This document shows, piece by piece, positions 1 through 5,762 of a stretch of 6,649 bases of DNA. Positions within the stretch are counted from its first letter, which is position 1, and every line of letters starts with the position of its first letter. The notes under the pieces are model-generated. The model saw only the letters and a list, made by a program, of their open reading frames with translations. It did not search any database and was not told the DNA's origin. The translations under genes and the position numbers were made by a program. Source of the DNA: an uncultured Oxalobacteraceae bacterium (lineage in GTDB: Bacteria; Pseudomonadota; Gammaproteobacteria; Burkholderiales; Burkholderiaceae); the NCBI GenBank assembly GCA_946479255.1, contig CAMLFK010000267.1, positions 1 through 6,649 on the forward strand, in the 5' to 3' direction.

Positions 1-1
1 C

Positions 2-577
2 GAGCGCGTGCTGATCAAGATCGCCTCGACCTGGGAAGGCATCCGCGCCGCCGAGATCCTGCAGAAGGAAGGCATCCGCTGCAACATGACCTTGCTGTTC
101 TCGCTGTGCCAGGCGATCGCCTGCGCCGAAGCCGGCGCCCAGCTGATCTCGCCGTTCGTCGGCCGCATCTACGACTGGTACAAGAAGCAGACCAATAATG
201 ACTTCACCGGCGCGGAAGATCCGGGCGTGCAGTCGGTCAAGCGCATCTACAACTACTACCGCAAGTTCGGCTACAAGACCGAAGTGATGGGCGCCAGCTT
301 CCGCAACACCAGCCAGATCCTGGAACTGGCCGGCTGCGACCTGCTCACCATCAGCCCCGACCTGCTGCAGAAACTGCAGGACACCGAGGGCACGGTCGAG
401 CGCAAGCTGACCGCCGACACGCCAGCGGTGTCGATGGACAAAGTCGCCCTCGATGAGAAGACTTTCCGCTTTATGCTTAATGAAGATGCGATGGCGACCG
501 AGAAGCTGGCTGAAGGGATTCGTGCTTTCTGTGCGGATTCGGGCAAGCTGAAGCAGATTATTACGGGCATGCGTTAA
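2..577 (+). CDS. tal: transaldolase, C-terminal part (5' end outside window)
   Basis: Transaldolase of the non-oxidative pentose phosphate pathway. It moves a three-carbon dihydroxyacetone unit from sedoheptulose 7-phosphate to glyceraldehyde 3-phosphate through a lysine Schiff base, in the cytosol. The frame is open from base 2, and 191 residues are visible. The segment reading VLIKIASTW contains the Schiff-base lysine (fragment residue 6, equivalent to E. coli TalB Lys132). Asn28 and Thr30 (CNMTLLFS) and Ser50 and Arg55 (LISPFVGR) fall at the spacings of TalB Asn154, Thr156, Ser176 and Arg181. Counting from the lysine, 185 residues remain, the same as in TalB as I recall it, so the C-terminus is complete and about 126 N-terminal residues are missing. 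The GTG at 8 is an internal valine codon, not a start. The gene converges on the repressor gene downstream. Oddity: the last 41 codons use many T-ending codons, unlike the rest. Confidence 0.95.
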   Translation, partial: ERVLIKIASTWEGIRAAEILQKEGIRCNMTLLFSLCQAIACAEAGAQLISPFVGRIYDWYKKQTNNDFTGAEDPGVQSVKRIYNYYRKFGYKTEVMGASFRNTSQILELAGCDLLTISPDLLQKLQDTEGTVERKLTADTPAVSMDKVALDEKTFRFMLNEDAMATEKLAEGIRAFCADSGKLKQIITGMR

Positions 578-579
578 AC

Positions 580-596
580 TCGAGCTGCGCGCTCGA
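580..596. terminator. small hairpin between convergent genes, possible weak bidirectional terminator
   Basis: The 32-bp gap between the transaldolase stop and the repressor stop contains a perfect 6-bp stem, TCGAGC (580-585) and GCTCGA (591-596), around a 5-nt loop. Its position between two converging genes is where a shared terminator would sit. The stem is short. No T-run follows on the plus strand and only three T's follow on the minus strand, so it is at best a weak intrinsic terminator. The assignment rests mainly on position. Confidence 0.25.
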
Positions 597-609
597 TAAG
601 AAGCCGTAT

Positions 610-1221
610 TTACGCGCGCAGTGAGGCCAGGTGGGTATCGATCACCACAGCGCCCATGGCCGGCAAATCGAAGAACGGTTCGATCATCCAGTTGCGGATC
701 AATCCTTCGACCAGCACCCATACCCCCAGCGCCACCGCGGCCGGATCGGCATTGGCGCGAATCTGGCCCTGTTCGATGCCGAGCAGGATAAGACGCCCGG
801 CCAGGTGCGACCAGTCCTTCATATTAAGCTTGCGGCGCTCGCGGATGGCGTGCATTTCGTCGACGTATTCCAGCTTGAGGGTGGAAATTTCAAATGCACG
901 GCGCATGCGCGCGTCTTCCGTGGTCAGGCGGAACACGCACAAGGCATATTCGCGCAAGTCGCCCAGCGGATCGTCCGACTCGCTGCGTTCGAGTATGCGC
1001 ATGGCGGCCTCCAGGGGCATTTTGGCCCGTTCCATCAAGGCGTTAAACAAGCTCGCCTTGTCCTCGAAATGCCAGTAAATCGCACCGCGCGTCACCCCGG
1101 CCGCGGTGGCTATATGCTGCAAGGTTGTCGACGATACGCCGCGCTCGGCGAACAGCAACTCGGCAGCATCTAGAATGCTGTCGCGGGTTGCCATAGCGTC
1201 TTCCTTGGTTCGACGGACCAT
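610..1221 (-). CDS. acrR: TetR-family transcriptional repressor of the efflux operon (AcrR/TtgR-like)
   Basis: A 203-residue TetR-family regulator, the usual family size (about 200-215 residues). The N-terminus (MVRRTKEDA, then ATRDSILDAA) aligns with E. coli AcrR. The helix-turn-helix covers about residues 32-52, with the hallmark AAGVTRGAIYWHF in the recognition region. The rest is the helical ligand-binding and dimerisation domain typical of AcrR and TtgR, ending in a segment around VEGLIRNWM. By family knowledge it binds DNA as a dimer, represses the neighbouring RND operon and is released by pump substrates. I chose the ATG at 1221 because it matches the AcrR start and has a GGAGA ribosome-binding site 9 nt upstream. 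An open frame reaches 1263, but the added residues resemble no TetR N-terminus. It is transcribed divergently from the adaptor gene, with operator-like repeats between them. That it regulates this operon is inference from family and position. Confidence 0.93.
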   Translation of the reverse strand: MVRRTKEDAMATRDSILDAAELLFAERGVSSTTLQHIATAAGVTRGAIYWHFEDKASLFNALMERAKMPLEAAMRILERSESDDPLGDLREYALCVFRLTTEDARMRRAFEISTLKLEYVDEMHAIRERRKLNMKDWSHLAGRLILLGIEQGQIRANADPAAVALGVWVLVEGLIRNWMIEPFFDLPAMGAVVIDTHLASLRA

Positions 1222-1230
1222 CGGGTTACT

Positions 1231-1235
1231 TCTCC
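1231..1235 (-). promoter_or_regulatory. ribosome-binding site of the repressor gene
   Basis: On the minus strand this reads GGAGA, 9 nt before the ATG at 1221. It decides the start in favour of the 203-residue product over the longer frame opening at 1263 and over the internal ATG at 1194. Confidence 0.7.
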
Positions 1236-1269
1236 ATTTACAATATGGACATTTAAGCCACACGCATTA

Positions 1270-1293
1270 AACATACACTCGTGATAGTATATT
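1270..1293. promoter_or_regulatory. probable operator for the TetR-family repressor
   Basis: An imperfect 24-bp inverted repeat lies in the divergent region. The left arm is AACATAC (1270-1276) and the right arm GTATATT (1287-1293); 6 of 7 arm positions are complementary, around a 10-nt centre that includes GTGA. The E. coli AcrR operator, as I remember it, is also a 24-bp palindrome with arms TACATAC and GTATGTA and the same central GTGA; I count 17 of 24 positions in common. Together with the AcrR-like recognition helix next door this makes an operator likely. It lies 48 bp upstream of the repressor start and 92 bp upstream of the adaptor start, so one occupied site could repress both genes. 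Confidence 0.6.
1286..1293. promoter_or_regulatory. candidate overlapping -10 elements of the divergent promoters
   Basis: Within the right operator arm, TATATT (1288-1293, plus strand) and TATACT (1286-1291 read on the minus strand) each match the sigma-70 -10 consensus at 5 of 6 positions. If real, both promoters would be covered by a bound repressor. Neither has a convincing -35 hexamer at 16-18 bp, so the assignment is weak. The AT-rich content alone could produce these matches. Confidence 0.25.
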
Positions 1294-1314
1294 CAGGATT
1301 CGAAAAAAGCCAGT

Positions 1315-1335
1315 CATACAGTGTAGATAGCTATC
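1315..1335. repeat. second, imperfect copy of the operator-like sequence
   Basis: Positions 1315-1334 repeat the core of the upstream operator candidate (1272-1290): both begin CATACA, carry a T at the eighth position, and continue GATAG then TAT, with one extra base in the second copy. I count 15 of 19 positions identical. The offset is 43 bp, about four helical turns, so both would lie on the same DNA face. The second copy ends in the perfect 10-bp palindrome GATAGCTATC (1326-1335) and contains TACA-G-TGTA (1317-1325). A secondary binding site for the repressor or another regulator is plausible but inferred. Confidence 0.4.
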
Positions 1336-1370
1336 AGTCCACGATCGCTCGCAATACGCTTGCCAAAATT

Positions 1371-1375
1371 AAGGA
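1371..1375 (+). promoter_or_regulatory. ribosome-binding site of the adaptor gene
   Basis: AAGGA lies 10 nt before the ATG at 1386. It supports that start over the in-frame GTG at 1281, which would place 35 extra, non-signal-like residues ahead of the lipoprotein signal peptide. Confidence 0.6.
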
Positions 1376-1385
1376 TGCACCTCTA

Positions 1386-2585
1386 ATGCGCCACCCTGTC
1401 TCTCCTGTTACTTCACTGGCAGCGATCTCCCTTGCCCTGGCGTTTAGCTTCGGCCTCTCCGCCTGCGGCAAAGATGGCGCCGCTCCAGCCGGCCCCGGCG
1501 CTGCCGGCGGCCCCAAGCCTCCACCGGAAGTCGGCGTCATCATCACCCGCATCGAGCCGGTCGCCCTGCAAACCGAACTGCCCGGCCGCGTCGAAGCGGT
1601 GCGCGTGGCGCAGGTGCGGGCGCGTGCCAACGGCGTGGTCTTGAAGCGCTTGTTCACCGAAGGCAGTGAAGTCAAGGCCGGCCAGGTGCTGTTCCAGATC
1701 GACCCGGCCCCCTATCAGGCCGCACTCGGCAGCGCCCAGGCCGCGCTCGGCAAGGCCCAGGCCAACCTGACCCAGGCCGCAGCCCAGGCCGCGCGCTTCA
1801 AGCCGCTGGTCGAAGCCAACGCGGTCAGCAAGCAGGAGTACGACAACATCGTGGCCACCCGCAAGCAGGCCGAAGCCGACGTCGCCGCCCAGAAGGCCGC
1901 GCTGCGCATCGCCCAGATTAATATTGGCTATGCAAGCGTTACCGCGCCCATCGCCGGGCGCATCGGCCGCGCCCTGGTCACCGAAGGTGCGCTCGTCAGC
2001 GCCGCCGAAGCGACCCAACTGGCACTGATCCAGCAGACCAGCAAGGTCTACGTCAACTTCACCCAGTCGGCCAGCGAACTGCAAAAGCTGCGCCGCGCCG
2101 CCGGATTCAAGGTCAGCACCGGTGCCAGCGCCCCGGTCGCGATCCTGCAGGACGACGGCAGCGAACTGCCGAACAAGGGCAAGCTGCTGTTCTCCGACGT
2201 CACCGTCGATCCCACTTCCGGCCAGGTCACCCTGCGGGCCGAAGTCGCCAACCCCGACAACCTGCTGCTACCCGGCCAGTACGTGCGCGTGCGCCTGTCG
2301 CAGGCCGAGCTGCCGGCCGGGATCCTGATCCCGGCACAGGCGGTCACGCGCGGTACCCAGGGCGACACCGTCGTCGTGGTCGGCGCCGACAACAAGCCTG
2401 GCCCGCGCCCGGTCAAGATCGGCTCCCAGCAAGGCGGCAACTGGGTCGTGGAGGGCGGCCTGAAGGAAGGCGAGAAGGTTGTCGTCGACGGCTTCCAGAA
2501 GATGCAGGCGCCCGGCATGACGGTCAAGCCGGTGCCATGGACGGCGGCTAATCCAAATGCGCCAACCGCGCCCGCCGCCAAGTAA
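1386..2585 (+). CDS. acrA: RND efflux periplasmic adaptor lipoprotein (membrane fusion protein, AcrA/MexA/TtgA-like)
   Basis: A 399-residue adaptor of the HlyD/AcrA family, close to the 397 residues of AcrA. It would bridge the RND pump to the outer-membrane channel in the periplasm. The signal peptide has a hydrophobic stretch (about residues 11-26) and the lipobox LSAC, giving lipidated Cys27. A Gly/Pro/Ala-rich linker follows to about residue 47. The first lipoyl half covers about 60-108 (with EGSEVKAGQVLFQIDPAPY), an Ala/Gln-rich alpha-hairpin about 110-178, and the second lipoyl half about 183-205 (VTAPIAGRIGRALVTEGALV). The beta-barrel and membrane-proximal domains run from about 220 to 385, including NLLLPGQYVRVRL and an ALVPAQAV-like ILIPAQAV. 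The C-terminal tail is Pro/Ala/Asn-rich. The start is the ATG after AAGGA, which puts the signal peptide at the N-terminus. It is the first gene of the operon, 12 bp ahead of the pump gene, and is probably controlled by the divergent repressor. No defects were seen. Confidence 0.96.
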   Translation: MRHPVSPVTSLAAISLALAFSFGLSACGKDGAAPAGPGAAGGPKPPPEVGVIITRIEPVALQTELPGRVEAVRVAQVRARANGVVLKRLFTEGSEVKAGQVLFQIDPAPYQAALGSAQAALGKAQANLTQAAAQAARFKPLVEANAVSKQEYDNIVATRKQAEADVAAQKAALRIAQINIGYASVTAPIAGRIGRALVTEGALVSAAEATQLALIQQTSKVYVNFTQSASELQKLRRAAGFKVSTGASAPVAILQDDGSELPNKGKLLFSDVTVDPTSGQVTLRAEVANPDNLLLPGQYVRVRLSQAELPAGILIPAQAVTRGTQGDTVVVVGADNKPGPRPVKIGSQQGGNWVVEGGLKEGEKVVVDGFQKMQAPGMTVKPVPWTAANPNAPTAPAAK

Positions 2586-2586
2586 C

Positions 2587-2591
2587 AAGGA
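2587..2591 (+). promoter_or_regulatory. ribosome-binding site of the pump gene
   Basis: AAGGA sits in the 12-bp gap after the adaptor stop codon, 6 nt before the pump ATG at 2598. The tight spacing supports co-transcription. Confidence 0.7.
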
Positions 2592-2597
2592 TTTATC

Positions 2598-5500
2598 ATG
2601 GCTCGTTTCTTTATTGACCGCCCTATTTTCGCCTGGGTAATCGCGCTGTTTATCATGGTGTTGGGCGCGGTCGCCATCACCCAGCTGCCGGTCGCCCAGT
2701 ACCCCACCGTGGCGCCGCCGTCGGTGGTCATCAGCGCCTCCTACCCTGGCGCCTCGGCCCAGACCCTGGAGGACAGCGTCATCAGCGTCATCGAGCGCGA
2801 GATGAACGGCTCGCCCGGCCTGATCTACATGGAGTCGATCTGCCAAGCCAACGGCAGCGGCAGCATCACGCTCAGCTTCGAGACCGGCACCGATCCCGAC
2901 TTGGCCCAGGTCGACGTGCAGAACCGCCTCGGCCGCGCCACCCCGCGCCTGCCGCAGTCGGTGGTGCAGCAGGGTGTGCGGGTCGACAAGGCGCGCTCGA
3001 ACTTCCTGATGTTTACCATCCTGTCGTCCGACGACCCGAAGTGGAACCCGATCGCGCTGGGCGACTACGCCTCGCGCACCGTGCTGCCTGAACTCCAGCG
3101 CATCAAGGGCGTGGGCCAGGCGCAGCTGTTCGGCACCGAACGCGCCATGCGCATCTGGATCGATCCGGCCAGGCTGGTCGGCTACAACCTGGCGCCGAGC
3201 GACGTCAACACCGCCATCCGCACCCAGAACGCCCAGGTATCTTCAGGCACCATCGGCGACCTGCCCAACGTCGGCGGGCAGACCATCAGCGCCACCGTGG
3301 TGGTGACCGGCCAGCTGAGTAACGTCGAACAGTTCGGCAACATCGTCCTGCGCGCCAATCCGGACGGCTCCACTGTGCGCCTGAAGGATGTCGCCCGCAT
3401 CGAACTCGGCGCCCAGAACTACGCCACCGCCGCGCGCCTGAACGGCAAGCCGTCGACCGGCATCGGCATCCAGCTTTCGCCAAGCGGTAATGCGATGGAA
3501 ACCGCCAAGCTGGTGCGCGAGCGCATGAACGAGCTGTCGCGCTACTTCCCGCCCGGGATGAAGTACGCGGTGCCGTTCGACAGCTCGCGCTTCGTCGACA
3601 TCTCCATCTCGCAGGTGGTGGAAACCCTGATCGAAGCGGTCATCCTGGTATTCCTGGTGATGTACCTGTTCCTGCAAAACTTCCGCTACACGATCATCCC
3701 GACCATCGTGGTGCCGGTCGCCCTGCTCGGCTCCCTGGCCACCCTGCTGGCGCTGGGATTCTCGATCAATGTGCTGACCATGTTCGGCATGGTGCTGGTG
3801 ATCGGCATCGTGGTCGACGACGCCATCGTGGTGGTGGAAAACGTCGAGCGCATCATGAGCGAGGAAGGCTTGCCGCCTCTGGAAGCCACGCGCAAGGCGA
3901 TGAGCCAGATCTCCGGCGCCATCATCGGCGTGACCGTGGTGCTGGTGTCGGTGTTCGTGCCGCTGGCCTTCTTCGCCGGCGCGGTCGGCAATATCTACCG
4001 CCAGTTCTCGGCCGTGATGGTGTCGGCGATCCTGTTCTCGGCCTTCATGGCCCTGTCGCTCACGCCTGCCCTGTGCGCCAACTTCCTCAAACCCGTGAAA
4101 GCCGGCCACCATCACGCCAAGACCGGCTTCTTCGGCTGGTTCAACCGCGGCTTCACCCGCAGCGCCAAGCAGTACGAAGGGGCGATTGCGCGCATCCTGC
4201 GCCACACCGGCCGTTCGATGGTCGTGTTCGCCGTCGTGATCGGCGTGGTCGGCCTGATGTTCGTGCGCATGCCGAACTCCTTCCTGCCCAACGAAGACCA
4301 GGGCAACATCACCGCCAATTTCCAGCTGCCGCCTGGCGCCACCCTGGAGCGCACCTCCAAGGCGCTGGCCGAAGCCGAGGCCTTCATCCTCAAGCAGCCG
4401 GAAGTGGCCAGCATGGTCGGGGTGCAGGGCTTCAGCTTTTCGGGCCAGGGCCAGAACATGGCGCTCGGCTTCATCACGCTCAAGGACTGGGACGAGCGCA
4501 AAGGCGACGGCCAGGGCGCGCAGGATCTCGCCAACCGCGTCACCGGCGCCATGTCCAAGTACCGCGACGCCTTCATCCTGGCGGTCAGCCCGCCGCCGAT
4601 TCCCGAACTCGGGCGCGGCACCGGTTTCTCCTTCCGCCTGCAGGACCGGGCCGGCCAGGGCCGCGCCGCACTGCTGGCCGCGCGTAACCAGCTGATGGGC
4701 CTGGCCTCGCAAAGCCCGGTGCTGGCCGGCGTGCGTCCCGAAGGCCTGGAAGACGCGCCCCAGGTGCAGCTCGACATCGACCGCGACAAGGCCAATGCGC
4801 TGGGCGTGACGTTTGACGCCATCAACGCCGCCATCTCCACCTCGCTGGGATCGAGCTATATCAACGACTTCCCCAACGCCGGCCGCCTGCAGCGCGTGGT
4901 GGTCCAGGCCGACGCGCCCGCGCGCATGAAGCCGGAAGACCTGCTGCGCCTGAACGCCATGAACACCCGCGGCCAGCTGGTGCCGCTGTCCTCCTTCGCC
5001 ACCACCCGCTGGATCACCGGCCCGATGCAGACCGTGCGCTACAACGGCTACTCGACCATGCGCCTGGCGGGCGATGCCGCGCCGGGCTACAGTACCGGCC
5101 AGGCGATGGATGAGATGGAAAGGCTGGCGGCCCAGCTGCCGGCCGGCTTCGCCTACGAATGGACCGGCCAGTCGCGCGAGGAAAAGCTGTCCGGCTCAAC
5201 CGTGTTCGTGCTGCTCGGCTTCGCCTTGCTGGCGGTCTTCCTGGCGCTGGCCGCGCTGTACGAAAGCTGGTCGATTCCGGTTTCGGTACTGCTGGTGGTG
5301 CCGCTCGGCGTGCTCGGCTCGCTGATCGCCGCCAACCTGCGCGGCATGCCCAACGACGTCTACTTCAAGGTCGGCCTGATCACCATCATCGGCCTGGCCG
5401 CCAAGAACGCCGTGCTGATCATCGAGTTCGCCAAGGATCTGCAGGCGCGCGGAAAGCCGCTGATCGAAGCGGCGATCGAAGCCTCCCACCTGCGCTTTCG

Positions 5501-5762
5501 CCCGATCCTGATGACCTCCCTCGCCTTCATCCTCGGCGTGCTGCCGCTGGTGATCGCCGGCGGGGCCGGCTCGGCCAGCCAGCGCGCCATCGGTACCGGC
5601 GTGATGGGCGGGATGATCACCGCCACCGCGCTGGGCGTGTTCTTCGTGCCGGTGTTCTTCGTGGTGGTGCGTACGCTCTTTAAAGGCAGCGAACGCCAGC
5701 GCCGCCGGTTTGCGCATGAAGACGGCAGCAGCGCTGCCGTCCTGGAGGTTAAACATGATTAA
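2598..5762 (+). CDS. acrB: RND multidrug efflux pump, inner-membrane proton/drug antiporter (HAE-1 family, AcrB/MexB-like)
   Basis: A 1054-residue pump (AcrB has 1049), acting as a trimer in the inner membrane and driving drug export with the proton gradient. It opens with the family signature FFIDRPIFAWVIA (TM1, about 10-28). The first periplasmic porter/docking section covers about 30-338, TM2-TM6 about 340-495 and TM7 about 540-557. The second periplasmic section is about 560-865 and TM8-TM12 about 868-1025. The proton-relay residues are present: Asp407 and Asp408 (VVDDAIVVVENVER), Lys936 (AAKNA), Arg966 and Thr973 (RFRPILMTSLAF). The switch loop is GFSFSGQGQN (611-620). Pocket phenylalanines 136, 178, 612, 614 and 625 match AcrB Phe136, 178, 615, 617 and 628. 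AcrB Phe610 is replaced by Val607 and AcrB Tyr327 by Phe327. A charged cytosolic tail follows TM12. The stop overlaps the channel gene by 8 bp. The substrate range cannot be read from the sequence. Confidence 0.98.
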   Translation: MARFFIDRPIFAWVIALFIMVLGAVAITQLPVAQYPTVAPPSVVISASYPGASAQTLEDSVISVIEREMNGSPGLIYMESICQANGSGSITLSFETGTDPDLAQVDVQNRLGRATPRLPQSVVQQGVRVDKARSNFLMFTILSSDDPKWNPIALGDYASRTVLPELQRIKGVGQAQLFGTERAMRIWIDPARLVGYNLAPSDVNTAIRTQNAQVSSGTIGDLPNVGGQTISATVVVTGQLSNVEQFGNIVLRANPDGSTVRLKDVARIELGAQNYATAARLNGKPSTGIGIQLSPSGNAMETAKLVRERMNELSRYFPPGMKYAVPFDSSRFVDISISQVVETLIEAVILVFLVMYLFLQNFRYTIIPTIVVPVALLGSLATLLALGFSINVLTMFGMVLVIGIVVDDAIVVVENVERIMSEEGLPPLEATRKAMSQISGAIIGVTVVLVSVFVPLAFFAGAVGNIYRQFSAVMVSAILFSAFMALSLTPALCANFLKPVKAGHHHAKTGFFGWFNRGFTRSAKQYEGAIARILRHTGRSMVVFAVVIGVVGLMFVRMPNSFLPNEDQGNITANFQLPPGATLERTSKALAEAEAFILKQPEVASMVGVQGFSFSGQGQNMALGFITLKDWDERKGDGQGAQDLANRVTGAMSKYRDAFILAVSPPPIPELGRGTGFSFRLQDRAGQGRAALLAARNQLMGLASQSPVLAGVRPEGLEDAPQVQLDIDRDKANALGVTFDAINAAISTSLGSSYINDFPNAGRLQRVVVQADAPARMKPEDLLRLNAMNTRGQLVPLSSFATTRWITGPMQTVRYNGYSTMRLAGDAAPGYSTGQAMDEMERLAAQLPAGFAYEWTGQSREEKLSGSTVFVLLGFALLAVFLALAALYESWSIPVSVLLVVPLGVLGSLIAANLRGMPNDVYFKVGLITIIGLAAKNAVLIIEFAKDLQARGKPLIEAAIEASHLRFRPILMTSLAFILGVLPLVIAGGAGSASQRAIGTGVMGGMITATALGVFFVPVFFVVVRTLFKGSERQRRRFAHEDGSSAAVLEVKHD
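5721..5741 (+). promoter_or_regulatory. strong hairpin immediately upstream of the channel gene's ribosome-binding site
   Basis: A perfect 9-bp inverted repeat, GACGGCAGC (5721-5729) and GCTGCCGTC (5733-5741), with a 3-nt AGC gap, lies inside the last codons of the pump gene. It ends 2 nt before the GGAGG that serves the channel gene. The pump tail here is past the last membrane segment, so protein constraint is probably low. In mRNA it could tune translation or stability of the downstream cistron. No T-run follows, so it is not a typical terminator. The structure is seen directly; the role is inference. Confidence 0.45.
5744..5748 (+). promoter_or_regulatory. ribosome-binding site of the channel gene, inside the pump coding region
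   Basis: GGAGG lies 6 nt before the ATG at 5755, within the final codons of the pump gene. It fixes the channel gene's start, so that the ATG precedes the pump stop and the two genes overlap by 8 bp, an arrangement typical of translational coupling. Confidence 0.75.

Noticed and set aside
631..1173. 180-codon plus-strand open frame opposite the repressor gene
   Set aside because: The minus-strand product is an unmistakable TetR regulator with its own ribosome-binding site, and the plus-strand frame has no recognisable domain.
1222..1263. Longer repressor starting at 1263 (217 residues)
   Set aside because: The extra 14 residues match no TetR-family N-terminus, and a clear GGAGA site precedes the ATG at 1221.
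1281..1385. GTG at 1281 as the start of the adaptor gene, giving a 434-residue protein
   Set aside because: The extra 35 residues are polar and would displace the lipoprotein signal peptide from the N-terminus. They overlap the operator-like repeats, whereas the ATG at 1386 has an AAGGA site and fits the family length.
1413..2084. 223-codon open frame antisense to the adaptor gene
   Set aside because: Gly/Asp/Leu-rich shadow of a conserved coding sequence in high-GC DNA, with no family resemblance.
3243..4712. 489-codon open frame antisense to the pump gene
   Set aside because: It lies entirely opposite a strongly conserved RND pump gene. Its His/Asp/Glu/Gln/Arg-rich composition is the expected shadow of GC-rich codons on the other strand, and no recognisable domain is present.
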